64,000 nt of DNA. Origin: Trema orientale. Its lineage: Eukaryota; Streptophyta; Magnoliopsida; Rosales; Cannabaceae. The stretch covers positions 271,195 through 335,194 of the forward strand of contig JXTC01000334.1 of assembly GCA_002914845.1 (NCBI GenBank). The letters run 5' to 3'. The notes below the pieces were generated by a model, which saw only the letters and a list, made by a program, of their open reading frames with translations, did not search any database and was not told the origin of the DNA. A program made the translations under genes and the position numbers. Positions 45,914 to 59,700 of the stretch are shown piece by piece (the stretch's first letter is position 1; each line of letters opens with the position of its first letter).

Positions 45914-48900
45914 TTACAAGTCAGTGTTTCGCGAAAAAGATGGCAAAGGCATGGCCTCCTGTGGGCGAAGGATGACAAGCACACCAAACATCCCAAGCAT
46001 TGGGATAACAAGGAGCCACTTCAACAGTCTATAATAATACATATGGAATGTGAGGGAGAATTCGTCCGAGAAATAGAGTCCGTTCCTGTCAACCATCTCC
46101 ACCAAAACAGTGCCTGTTGTCCTTACTCCAACCGTCGGAAGCTTTATACGATGTTTTCCAGGACTATCTATAATCTGGTTTTGCTTTATACTTCTCTCTC
46201 CTTGGTAATTACCAGGAACTAACAAGGTGGTCTACATAATTTGGACAAAACAAGAAAATTGACTCCATGAGATTTAAAGTAGCAAACTTAATGAGAAATA
46301 GAGGGTTAATAGTGGATTGCTAACTTTGACAATGTAATTTTGCAAGGAAGAAGCAACTTACTGTGACATTATATGGTCCTTGTGTCCCAGATGGGTATCT
46401 ATAACTGTCCACTATCTCAATCTCAACCCAAAAGTTCTTGCCTTCCTCGTCGCGGAAAGCTCTGGATGAAGGTGAAATATAGATACCTTCACGGTTGTTC
46501 CTATGTGCAACATTATTTCTACCTTGATTAGGCGATCTCCATTCCTGACCAAGATAAGGATTCCAAAGTTAGAACATTAAGAAGAAGAATACAAAAAGAA
46601 AGTATCCGGATACAAATCAACTTCAAACCTAAATTACCTTGAGGGGATGATGTGGAGCAGGAGTAGAGAAGCAAAAGACATTGCCATTCATGGTTGTCAC
46701 TATAAGATCAAGATCATCTCCACCATCAATATTGTCCGCCAAGACCATGCTATATCTGTTACGAAAAGATTTAATTATGAACTGACTTTTGAAATCGGAA
46801 AGAATTAATTAAAATCCAGAGCAACAAAGGATCCAAGAATATCTTACGAAGTTTCACCAATGTCAACCACATCTGCGCATGACGTTGGTCCATCTATTAG
46901 ATACAAATAACCATCAAATGATGTAGTAACAAGAGTGAGTCCCTTGGATTTCTTGCCACGTTTGCTCAAATCAACAAGAAGAACTTGACTCATCACTCTC
47001 CCATGAGTTCTATACGGATAAGAGCGAACATTCGATCCATCCCTTCCACTAAGAACATATATATTCCCAGATATCGTTGGAACCACGACATCAGTATGGC
47101 CATCTCCGTCAATATCACCAATAGTAGGAGCCTGAGGAATATAATTCCTGTTTAGATTCACCCAATGTATACTATACCAAATAGAAACTAGTCATATTAA
47201 GTTCAGATATGAAGTCTCAATATTAATGCTCCCACGTGTTCCTCATCTAGAAACCATAAAGGGAATACTGTGAGAGATTTGTGATGTATTAAATATACTA
47301 AACAAAAATCTACTTTTAATCACATTTACCCACTCATGATGTTATGATATGTTCCTCATCTGGAAACCTTAAAAGCAGTCACATGATATCCAAGACTTGT
47401 CACAGTGAAGCTCAGGGTATGTGAGTACAAGAAAAATATACATTTGGCACATAGGTTAACAAACAAAGCCATTCAAGAATTATCATCAGATACAGCGAAA
47501 TAACATAATTAAAATATATATCTTCTACTGTTTTTCATTACATCTTGCGAGAATAACTGATAAGATAGTATCAGACAGACCTATTCAAATTCCGATTAAA
47601 ATCACATGTAAAATACGATTAAAGGAACAAGGACAGTGCAACTATATCTGGAGTGAAAATGAAAATTGGAACTTACAAGACAAGATGCCCCTGTACAGAA
47701 AAAATAGTCAAAATTGCAACAAAGAATTTGCAATCATAGAGGTTCAATTCTCTCCCCATATGGCCAATATTACAACATATCACACAAAGCTCAAAACTAA
47801 TTAGTCGAGGCTCAAAATTTACCTGTGGAACTAAACTCTTAAGATGCGATTCCCAAATCTCTTCTCCTTGCACAGTCCATGCAGCAACATTCCCATGTGT
47901 ATCAGTAGTCACTAATTCAATCTTCCCATCATCATTGATATCAGCTGCAACAACACCTCCCTGAATTTCAGCCATTTCGAGAGGAAACTTTCTCCTGACA
48001 TTGCCTGAATATCAGGAAAAAAATTAGTATCCAAAAAATATCACAGATTTGTTAACCAACCAAAAAATATCATTTGTAGCGATGCACGGAGACAGACTTA
48101 AATCATCCACTGATAGTTATTGATTGACATGAACACAAACAGAAAAGAAGAACATAAAAATAAAAAATAAAAGAGTTCAATTCATCTACTGAATTTTTTT
48201 GGAGCAAAAGATGGGTAAGTTCTCTAAGTTTACATCAGTTAAAAAAATATATCAGATGGAAAATTATTTTATGTTTATATCAGTTGAAAAAGAAAAAAAA
48301 AAATTATAGCACACTATTCATCAAGATCTTTTACAAATGCTGTAGAATTTACAGCAGCTCATGCACCTGCGATGTTATATCCCAACTCCCAACAAAAATC
48401 ACAAACATAGGAATAACAATACGATCACATTCGCTCCATTATAGAATATGTGCAAATATTTACATATATATATAGAAGGAAATCAACCCACAAATTTAAG
48501 GGATTACCTTCATGATCCAAGACATAGAACAAGCCAAAGGAAGTCCCAACAAGAATATCCAAGTACCCATCACCATCCAAATCAACAACAGTTGGAGAAG
48601 AGTATATGTAAGCACGGAAGTTTCCATTGTCTGTACTCAGATCTAGTTCTGCTGTCCACTTTACTTGTTTCGTATCAAGATTGAAAACAACAATTGAACT
48701 TGCTACATATTTTCCAATATCAATGTCACCCAACTCTTTCATGTTCTCAGAGTTTCCGTAATACCTGTCAACTCATTGCTCTCAGTTAAATACTTAAAAT
48801 AATGTTACTAAGTTTTGTTTTACCACTACGGACAAAAGAAGAAATAACTTAAATTAGTTAGGTTCTATCAAATTCTCATTAATGAAAAAGACAAACAGAA

Positions 48901-51429
48901 ACCGAAAAAAGCCAAGAACACAAAATTTTCGGGGAATTACCACTCTGCTGCCCATGGATTGTCTCAAACTCTAGGCTTAGTTCATCTCAAGCAAATATGA
49001 CAAACATGGCACAATCAACCAAGAAATTTAACACATTAGACAGGCATGACAAGTACGTTATTACCTCTAACTATACCCAAAAAAAGCCTCATAATGATCT
49101 TCAAGTTGCAGAAACGGAACGTTTCATTCTCAAAACTTCAATTCAATTACTATGAAATAAAAATAAAACGGTACTATGGAAAGAAACTTACTCGTGATCG
49201 AAGAAGTGAGAAACAGCAACAACCATTTCAGGTATGCCATCTTTATCAATATCTGCTATGACCTGATAAAATAGGAAAAATGAAATTCCGTCAACGACTT
49301 GCTTCCATCAAGAGAGTTTGTTTACAAACACAAGTGCACAATATGAATAATAAACAAAGTTATAACTTACAGGAGTACACAGGATATGCGAGTCAATATT
49401 CACATAATCCTCCAGTTTCTCATGTTGCCTTTCTTTCCACTCCTCGTCTCCCCACATTGACTCATCAACATAGTCATCATAGTCATAATTGTACTCATCA
49501 GCCAGCTCATCGCTATCACGTAACAGATCGAATGCTGCATCAGCGTCTGCTTCCAAACCTCCGTCATTTTCAACAGTTGCAGCACGAACCTCCTCAGTAT
49601 TGTTTTTGGATTCAGACTCATGTGATCCTTTTGCACTGTTATCTTCCAAAAGCCGTCTCCCAGTGCTTGTTCCATTAGTAGCATTTCCTACTGAACTTAT
49701 GTTTACGGAAGAATCATTTGCACTAGCAGGTTGCTTGATATCCGTTCCTATTTGACTTCCATCCAATTTTCTTTCATCATTTGTCAAAATAGTAGCTGGA
49801 GGGCTCGTATTATTTCGACTTGATTCTACATGGGTACCCAGAAATTTCAGGTAAAATAATTTCCGATTGCAAGAAATATGTTTTCCACAATATATAAGGG
49901 CAGGAATTTTTACGTAGGCATATAATTCACTTGAAAGCCTCTCATAATTGATGGCAAAAGACAAAGAAGCAGAGGCAAGAATTGAAAGAAAAAACAAAAA
50001 GTAATTCTGAATGTAGGTATAACTTACGCGCCACTGATTTTTCCTTCTGAGCATCCAGAATGATTTGGTCATCGTGAACATCTGGTCGGGAACGATCCAC
50101 TGGATCTGAATCAAGACCCACAAACCAATTCCTTTTTACTTTTCTACGAGGTACTACCAATTTATCTACCATCATGTAGCCTGACACCCTAGAAAATTTA
50201 CAAAAAGAACTTTAGTGATTGAGCTTGCTAACGACATAAATCTACCACAACAGAATAACAACATAATGAGAAAAATTCAAACGTATATACAAAGACAACT
50301 ACCTGAAAAAAAGCACCTCGCCATTGTAGGTTGCCAAAGCTATCTCTCTCGAACCATCCTTGTCAATATCATACAGTAGGGGACTGGCATGCACAGTTGA
50401 CTGGTGGAAAGCAGGCCAACCTGATATATCATTTAGCAAAAGTATTCAAGTGCTTTACAGACCATACTCGAAGCAAGCACCCGTAGAGATAAATTAAAAA
50501 AGAATAACAACTACTCAAATGCAATGTCTTTATGCCCCTAACAATTCAAGCAAAAATTACAATTAATCTATGCATTGGCATTACTAGTGAGTTATACAAA
50601 TCATTTTCTGGATATATTGAGTCTCAAATAATAGATAAACAACAAATTGTTAGTAAAAAATCAGCTTCCTCCCATAAGCGAAGCAATTATATACCTGGCA
50701 TTTTGTCTCCATCTGAGCCTTCTAAAACTTCCAGGTAATGAACAAAAGAAGGCACCACTATCTCAAGTTTCCCATCACTGAAAAACAAATACGAAATCAC
50801 AGCCACCTATATTATAAGAATCAAGACAAAGCAAAGGCGCATAATCCCATACATAAATTTAGAACAACTAAGCTAACTCAATTTATGTCATTATTGACCA
50901 CCCAGGTAGTACAAATTACAGTAGCCAAAACTGAACAAAGAATTCCTGTATTGAGTAACATCAAATACACCCAAATGGGAGATATTCATAAATTTCTTTA
51001 CCTGTTAATATCAGCGATCAAGGGTGTCGCATAAATACTAGAACTAACTTCAGTTTGCCATCTTAGCTCCAAATTCTTAGGACACGTGGAATTCAACAAA
51101 GCATCCTCATCACTGATCACACAAGGATTTGGACAACAGATGAATGAATATCAAATGTAAAAGAAAAAACCCATATCGAAAAAGAAGATAAATCAATACA
51201 TTTTTCCGCTCAAATGGCAGAATTAACCAAAATTTAACCAAATGCAATTAAGAAAGTCAACAAACAAAATAGAGAGAAACGAAGCTTACATGTTTGGATA
51301 ACCAAGGGCATCGTCACTGGCCTCTCGCTCCCTGAACTTATTCTTCTTCTGCTCCTCGCCATTAGAGAAACTCAAACCAGTACACAGAATCAAACAAATC
51401 AAGAAAACCCTCAACCCCGCGGATTTCAT
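45914..51429 (-). CDS. DEX1: DEX1, defective in exine formation 1 (FG-GAP/integrin-alpha-like)
   Basis: Thirteen exons with closing phases give about 826 residues: 51429-51290, 51112-51002, 50777-50695, 50420-50303, 50188-50028, 49825-49371, 49262-49192, 48764-48508, 48004-47823, 47131-46848, 46755-46638, 46544-46362, 46231-45914. A signal peptide ([20 protein letters not shown]) is followed by repeated FG-GAP-like, Asp-rich calcium-binding loops: [74 protein letters not shown] low-complexity acidic linker ([17 protein letters not shown]) lies in the middle. One C-terminal transmembrane helix ([18 protein letters not shown]) precedes a short tail ending SFSRNTDL. Arabidopsis DEX1 (At3g09090, 896 residues) is needed for primexine and exine patterning. 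This copy is about 70 residues shorter, mainly in the variable linker encoded by exon 6. Confidence 0.96.
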
Positions 51430-53790
51430 ATGATCTTCTTCTTCGTTTTCTCCCCAGAATCAACTCCAGCTTATAAAATCAGAGCATAAAAAAGGGGGAA
51501 TTCGAGTAATTGGATTTCAGTAATGTTGAAACAAAAACCCTAGAGAAGCCTGTTACAGTAATTGAGATCAAATGGGTATGGAGAAGATCATAAACCCTCA
51601 CCAGGGTTCTAAACGACCTTCGACCTTAAGGCCCAAGAGAAAGCGATTGACAATGGTGCCCTTCCAGTCCACGAATCGAGCTCACTGAATTTATGCGACA
51701 ATTTCTATTGTTATTCTTTTATTTTTTATTTTATTGCAGGTTATAACTTCTAAGTCTAATGTCTCAGCCCGGAGGTTGCAGTGGAAAAATTAGCAAGGAG
51801 AGTAAGCTCCACGCGCGCAGTATGGAAAGTAGGAATAGGATCACTCCTGTGGTATGGGCTAAGAGGATACTGACAAAACAAGGCCCAAAGATGTGATCTT
51901 GCGGATATAGACTTTGGGGCCGTTTCCTGGGCTTATAATGGTTAGGCCGACTAGTTTACTGTTAAAAGCGAGTATTAAATTTTACTTTGCTTTTGAATTA
52001 TTTTTCTCAAAATAAGAGGTAACTTAGTAAATCTAATTAGTTCTATTACGTAAGTTATTACTAACAGGACTAAGGTCCTTTGTTTTCATGCAAGGTACAT
52101 GGACGATGAATCCCACCTTAGTTTTTGGGCAAGTTAAAGTGCTCCACTCTTCTCATACGATTTGTTTTAAAGTTTGCTTATTCATAAAACTAAACTAGGT
52201 GGCGACTGAGGAGAAAGTAGGGGTGTTCAAAAAAACTGCCAAACCGTGAAAACTGCCCAATCCAATCCAAACCGCTTAATCCGTACGATTTTTTTTTTTA
52301 AATAGCCGGTTACAGATTAGAAAATATAAAAACCGACTTGGCCAGTTTGGTTTTCAGTTTTAGAAAAATTCGGTCGGATTCAAACCGAACCGGCCAATAA
52401 GTTTGTATATGTATTTTTTTTTAAATGTATATTAATAGTTAAAAATTTAAGCTTATTCATTCTAATTGAGTAATGATTTCTCTTAGCTTATTTAGGACTG
52501 TGTTACTTAAGACTCTTATGATATTTTAGACTTTAAGTCTTGTTGTGATGATATGTTTAAGATTAAAGACTTTAAGTTTATAATTCAATTTTGATTAAGT
52601 TGCAAATTGTAACTAAAATTTAAATTTACTATGACTTTCGATTTGGTTATAGCTTTTAACTATGTTATGGTTTCGTTTTATATTTGGACTTTATATTTTA
52701 GATGAAATATGATTTTGATATGAGCTTAGTTAATATTATATTAATTCAAAATTTGTAAGTTTTCAAACCGCAGAAACTGCCCAAACCGGCCGCAAAAATG
52801 TAGGTGTGGTTTGGCCAGTTTGAATCCACAAACTCAAATCGCACGGATTGGTAAATCAACCAAACCACACATTCAGATTGGTTTCTGAATTGACGATTTA
52901 GACCGTCCAAACCGACCATGAACACCCCTAGAAGAAAGAGTGATACTAGGAAGCACCTTTTTGCAAGATTAATTGAACGGTATGCCGTGAGGTTTTGACA
53001 TTTTGCCAATTTGGCCATGTTCCCTTTTTCTGGCAAACTTGCCATTATCCAGCCACACCAATATATATATATATAATGCTATTATGCCGGTCATGGTTGA
53101 CCGGCTTGGTGGGATTAAGTAGCCGAATGAAAATTGCAAAATACCACTTGCATCCAAGTAAAACAAAGTTCAAATTGCAAAACCCTACTCTAAAATGGGC
53201 CATATGACTATCTTCTAGATCTGGCTTCCTCATGGAGTAAGTCATCCCAATGTTCGGGAAAATAAATTGATGTCAGCGGTTCTTTCTGATATATCAAAGC
53301 AAAAAGAAAAACATAAACAAAAAAACATAAACCAATGCAGAGAAAAAGCATGTTGAAGAAAATGTTCTTCGGGAGAGGACTTGTTCAGAGTCTCTTTAGT
53401 CATATTCACATTAAATTGAAAAGGCTAGAAGCAAAACTCGATGTGCAAAAAAATAAAATGCCTACTTTTAAACAACTTACAATAAATATCATATTGATAT
53501 TTAATATACAAGCAGCCTAATCCTAAACGACTTGATCTAGATTAACTACCAGAACGAAACAAGTTTAAAGCTCTTGATTCTGAGGACTACCAAAGGTACC
53601 AGCTGGATCATACAATTCACCAGCAAAGCACTCCCTACAAATAATAGGTAGGTGTAGCTAATTACACGAAACTAACTCTTGAGAGTCATCTATTGACAGT
53701 GCCGGAGAGAAACCCAATTCAGAGCCAAACAGAACTTACAATCACTTGCACAAGCAGGTGTAACAGAAGAATTACGGCTCATCTCTCTCT
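51430..53790. other. Intergenic region between DEX1 and capping enzyme
   Basis: The first few hundred bases above 51429 are presumably the DEX1 leader and promoter. A hAT MITE occupies 52218-52930. The capping enzyme's 3' untranslated region should lie just below 53791. Nothing else is recognised; short frames near 53000-53250 have no known similarity. Confidence 0.6.
52218..52930. mobile_element. hAT-like MITE with AACCG-type internal repeats
   Basis: Both ends read TAGGGGTGTTCA inward (12 bp, perfect). The flanks are GGAGAAAG (52210-52217) and GAAGAAAG (52931-52938), an 8-bp duplication with one change. Subterminal regions on both sides are packed with AACCG/CCAAACCG/AACCGGCC motifs, and the core is AT-rich. 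It is 713 bp and non-coding. Confidence 0.87.
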
Positions 53791-56700
53791 TTACCTCCTC
53801 CGTGCTGCATTCGAGTGCTGGGCTGCTTTACTATCATTCCGAATCCTATCAGCATACATAGGAAGGCGAATAATCTCGTAAATCTCGTTCAACAAAACTT
53901 CTTCTGTGATGTTGTCTCTTATGCTCCGCATANNNNNNNNNNNNNNNNNNNNNNNNNNNNNNNNTTGTGTGGTGGGGAGGAACAACGTTTCTCTCCAGAT
54001 TTTGTTATCATAATCCTACCCAGAATTAAAAGAAAATGTAAACTTCAAAACAATTTATGGCTTAAGATGACTTTATAGGAATCTCACAATACTACAATTA
54101 CAGAGGGTAAACAACACAGCATGGAAACAGTCAAACGTAGGACAACTCTATTGCTCTGTTCAAATGTGGGAAGAACAAGCCACATGTGGACCAGTCTTTT
54201 TAAATTTTCATACATTTTTGTATTATAGATTAAGATTCAAGGAGAAACAGAATATGTACACCAAGTTAAATGCAGGAAATAAAGACATAAGGTAGGAAAA
54301 TTACCTTTAAATACAACCCTGCTTCCTTCCATCAGTTTCTTCTTCCCTCGCTCGTAAAGAAAAAGCAGCTGCCGATCATCATCATCAACCTGTCCATACA
54401 AGAAGCCTTGTGTTAGGAAGTTACAAGCAGAAGAATGTAAAGAGTCAACATCGCAAGGAAAAGAGAAAAATATAACTAAAATAATAGTTAATTTAACACA
54501 ACGTAGATGATAGCCCAACCTCAAATAGAAAGTCAACCGAGTTCATTTCAGGATATTTCCACTTCAACAGTCCTTCATGAGTACGGGGAATATATGGATC
54601 ATCCCAACCCTGACCCAAAAAAATAAAGAAGAGTATGAGGTAACAGTTATCTTCCAATATCAATATAAAACCTTAGCTTAATTACATAAACCACGGTGGC
54701 CATCATCCATATGCTGTAAGCACGGCATAATGCATCCCATGCATTAAGGTAGAGAGAGAGATTAAAAAAACTAAACAAGAGAACCTTAATAATCATGAAC
54801 CAAGTACTTTTTCATTTTAAAAAAAAAAGGTTAGTAACCTGAATCACCCAAAGAAAGAAAACTGAAAAAAAAACAACAAAACCAAAAAATATCTAGAAGT
54901 CATTTTTATGGCATTGTGCTAAGAAAACTACAATTAAATAATTGACAGTGCACAAGTACACTCTATATGTAGGAAATTTTGATCAGAAGAAAATTTTTAT
55001 GTCCGCTAAGCTTTGTCAGATCCTCAACTACCTGAAAAATAAGACCATCGGCATCATGAGATAGCCTAGGAATGAATTCCTTCAAAACCTTTGTTACAGT
55101 AGAGAGCAACCAGAAATCCTTTCTCCTCACCTGCAAAGATTTGCAATCAAATCTCAGCATATAGTTATACAAAAACAAGGAAGTACATTTCAAAACCATG
55201 GATTATTTTAATCTTACCCTGAATGGTTCCAAGTCATATCTATAAGAAGAATTTCTGGCCTGTAATATGTTATGGCGTTCGTGATTACGAGGTTCAATGA
55301 CTTCTTTCTCAAGCATCTTCCACCTTTCATAGAAAGGCCGCTGCATCATTTCTGAGAAAATTAGACATGAAAAAATAGGGGAAGACCAACGAAAAATATT
55401 TCCGTGTTCTTGAAAAAGAGAATTATGCAAACCAGACAAGACACTCTGTAGAATGCCTGATATAATAATTCATATTCTGTGAATAATATTTGCTTTGCTT
55501 GATTAAAGAGGCAAAAGAATGGAAGGAAAAAACATAAACGCAACCTCTATGACAGGCACTTGGTTAATCACTATCAGATCATATATAAGATATCTTCTCT
55601 CCTGCTTATGTGAATCTGGCAGGGTATCAATTATCATCTCCCCATCAAGTAATGTATAATGATGAGTCTGAATCTTTTCAGCTAAAGCCTTACAAAAGAA
55701 AGAAGAAAATGTCACACTTCAAATGTAATAGTCTGCATTAGAAGGTCTAATAATTAATTATATTTCAAAACATTGCAAGCATACATCATTTGTGGGTTTG
55801 CAAGGAAATCTCATCTGAACCCTTCTAAAGTTGAAACTTCTATCAATCAAGTAGCATCCATCAATAGTTATTAACATCATATATCGAGTCCCATCAGCTT
55901 TCCAAGTGGCATAATAATAACGTTGCCTCAGCAGTTGTAGGTTATCCCTGTATCCATTAAGGGGGGAAAAAAAATAATTATAGTCCTAAACGGTTGATAT
56001 CAAAATCGAAAGGTATATCAAAGCTATAAAAGAAATAAATCAAACTCCTCTAGTGAATGCAAGTACATATCACATGACTGATCTGTATAAAATTCTAAAA
56101 TACGAGATATGCAGTACTTAAAAGCCAACATGGTCGAGTCTATCAAATGTCAGGATTTCTTCAGGTCACACTACACTGGATTGCAGTACATTACATTACT
56201 AAGTACCATATAAATAAACTTCAAAGAATGTCAACCACCAAAAAAGAGAAAAGACATGATAACGAGTGTGCTACCACACTGTGAACAATTACAAGAAAAC
56301 TAGAAAGGAGCATTCCTAGCAAATCTTTTTCCCTATGCAAAAGAATCAACAGATAAGCCATACTCTAGGTTTCACTACAAGTTTCCACTTAGGAGTACCA
56401 AAAGCTGATAATCCAAAAAGATAAAAAGGCATTGACTAACAGTATGTCTGGTAAAGATAACAAGGGAGAGGCAAAAATGGTAGGAGAGAAAAGTGAAGAG
56501 AAAATGAGAAAGTGGGTCATTTGTTCATCTCTCCACCTGACTTAGGATTAGAATTGGCAGTGCAAGACATTATTTTTCTTTTCCTCGCTGAGAAACAGCT
56601 CTTAAATAAATTTAAAACGGTACGATTTTTTAGTAGCTTATATTATTCCCCCTCACTTTGCCCTATTCACAATGTTTAATTATCCAGTTAAGCTCACTTT

Positions 56701-59700
56701 TTTATTCAGTAAGCCTCCCCTCCAAGGAAAGAAGAGGGTGGAAGAGAAACTGGGTGGGGCCCCCAAATATTAAATGAAAAGTTGCTATCTTCCAATTTAC
56801 AACACTGATCTTACAAAAAGCAAGCTACAAGAACTTTATTAGGTAATGTAAGAGGAAGTGAATGAGGTAATCTTTCTGTCTCTTCAATTTTACCTCCACC
56901 ACCAAACAAAGCAGAGTACAAATATTTTCTTTCTTTCTTGTTCACCAATCAACTATAGAGTTAAAATACATCCATTTCCATCCTACACATTTTTTTATCC
57001 CTCCTACTTTTTCCTCCCTCCCACTTTTCTTTCCTCTCCACCAAAGATCGCCTACGTGTAATGTATCAAAGATAGGGATACCGGTATTAACATGATGCCT
57101 AAGAAAAATCACTCAAACAGAATTGTGCTCATCATTTTGAGCTAGTTAAGGGAACACTAGTTTTTCAGCAATCGTAACAAGTGTCTACCTCTCAAACTTA
57201 TGAGACTGAGGTCTCCTAATTCTTGTCCAAGTGCGATGATCTAGCCTATAATCCTCTTCGTCAACCTCGAATACATAAACAGAGTGCAAAATGACGTAGT
57301 AAAAACAACCCCTATACCCCCAAACACAAGAGAAATATTGCAGAATTATGCAAATAAGTTTTCCAATGGAGTGCTTCCTTATCAATGATGTTTATATTGC
57401 ATCTTGCTTAAGATTGATGCATTCCTTATTTGCTTGTGAAAATTTCTTATTTACTATATCAACTACAACCATAAGCAAGAGCCCCACTGCATTTGTTTCA
57501 CACTTGAGTTCGGACATTGATATTATGACATACAAGAAACAATACCTAATTATTCTCTAGTTTTTTGGTATTACTATGTCAAAAAAAAAAAAAAAAAAAA
57601 TTTCCTGATTGTAACCCCTCTTGGTTATTAAAATCCATCCATGCTGAAGAAGAAGAAGAAAAAGAAAAAGAAAAAGAAGAGGACAAGAGTCCACAAAATT
57701 TTAATATTCTCCTTGTTTTTTTTTTTCTTCCACTATTTTCTCTCTCCCTCTCTCTCTCTCTCCCCTTCTTAATCATATAGACTCCATTACCCAGACAAAA
57801 GGTAAAAAAGGGTAAATCTAAATTGACTTCTGTGTGTAGCTATGGCAGGAAAAATCAATTGATTGATAGTAATAATCCTTGTCAAAACTATCACATAATA
57901 ACAATTAATAAGGGGTCCTTGAAGTTGAACCTGTTAAGAGAGACTGGGTGTGACCCTGGAAATTGAGAGTTTCCTCTCACCTGAAATTGAAGATAATGAG
58001 TCAAATAGCCGTCAATTGCATGCATGAAATTCATGACAACAGATTTTTAAATTTGTTTATTTCATTTTTACACTGTCAAACTAAATGCCAAATCAATCAA
58101 TTTAAACCTTCCACATGATGAAGAAAATGAATATACCATAGTTAACAAATAGCATCCAAATAGTAAATAATAACACACTTGAAACAAACCTCAATATTTT
58201 AGTTATACAAGGAAAAGTAAAGAAAAAAATATTAAATTAGTTTCAACAATGAAAGAAGGAAAAATAGAGATACATATATTACCAAATTCAGAAGGCACAT
58301 TTCCAAAAGAACATATGGAGGAAATAAAAGAAGCATATAGAACATCTGACAAAAGAAGCTAAACTACTACAAAATGCAACTTTACCACATGTTTATAGCT
58401 ACAACTTGGTACGACAAACGATAGTAATAAGAATAAGTCAAACATTAAATTTATTAAGGTACTCAAAATTCACGTGTTCACTACTACACACAATCTTAGA
58501 AGCACTTCGTATAAAGTGTTGCTCAAAAGCCAAAAACAGTAACATGATTGGAGTTCCTACCCCACCACCACCCAACTTAAGAGACTGGTAACAGAACTGC
58601 CGCAGTGACTCTTGCTGGTCCCAAGGTATCTCATCTCCCAAAACATCATCATTTGACATCACCACATCTAACTCCTGAGTCTCCTGCAAGTAGCATGATA
58701 AAAGGTGAACAGAAAAACAAAAATACTTCAGGTCCAAAATGACATGCACTATATAAAAACACTAAAAGGTAGAATATACAATTACCGAACTGAAGCTAAA
58801 GTTCTGTTAAAAAATAACTAAAGAGCAGTCCAACAAAAATATTATTTTTTATTAAAAAAACTATTCTTGGTTATAAAACTATTTGCACAACTACAGTTTG
58901 AGCCCATACACTATAAAATAAAAGGCAATAATTGTTAAAAAATTGCTTTTAAGTTCCCAATTAATCCTTCACAGTCTTCATTAAATCTTTAACTTAAACT
59001 GAATAAACAAATACTAGAATAAATTTAAAGGAAATTTTAAAGACTAGACGGGGACTTTTGTTTCAATAAAGAATTAACACTTTTTTTTTTTAACTCTTGC
59101 AATGAGTGTATAAGAAAGTATTTCCTAATTTCTTCTAATTATGCAATATAGAGAATAAATACATCACTACTTTTCAAAAGAGAGAGTGATGAGTTTAAGT
59201 TACTCAAGCGTATTAAGAGATTCAAAAACTGTTGCAAGTACAGGTAAAAACAATCACTCGTGGACAGCCTTTGACTTTTAAAAGCTTCTGTTAAAATGTC
59301 CGCCGCAACCCCNAAAAAAAAAAAAAACCACTAAACACAACAACGTAAAACAATTTGAAACAAATCCGACCATGAAAATTCTGCCATATAAAATGTAGTG
59401 GTACATTTCAGTTTCAAATCATACAACAGACAAACGAAAGAATTTGTCTGAACAGAGAAACACGACAAAATTGACTCGAAAATATTATATTTCTGCTGAT
59501 AACGGTACATTAAACCAACAATGATACAAATTAGTGCTAAGCTATTCAACTCAAATTTCATGAAAACAACAAAGTTCTCAGATCATTCAAAATTTAACAA
59601 ATGTGACTTGCTGCATGTATAAGGAAAACCAAAAGAGAGGGAGACCACAATAAATAAATGGAAAAAAAAAAATCCATGATTCAACTATTTATTAGACATT

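Noticed and set aside
49280-49755. Plus-strand frames across DEX1 exon 6
   Set aside because: Antisense shadows of the acidic DEX1 linker; the minus-strand frame matches DEX1.
56440-57060. Possible inverted-repeat element in a capping-enzyme intron
   Set aside because: Purine-rich left and pyrimidine-rich right parts look complementary by composition only; no matching termini or duplication were found.
57185-57385. Frame with DEEDYRLDHRTWTRIRR as a possible capping-enzyme exon
   Set aside because: The expected FPGSHPVSLNR exon is found at 57980-57931 with correct phase on both sides, leaving no room for this segment.
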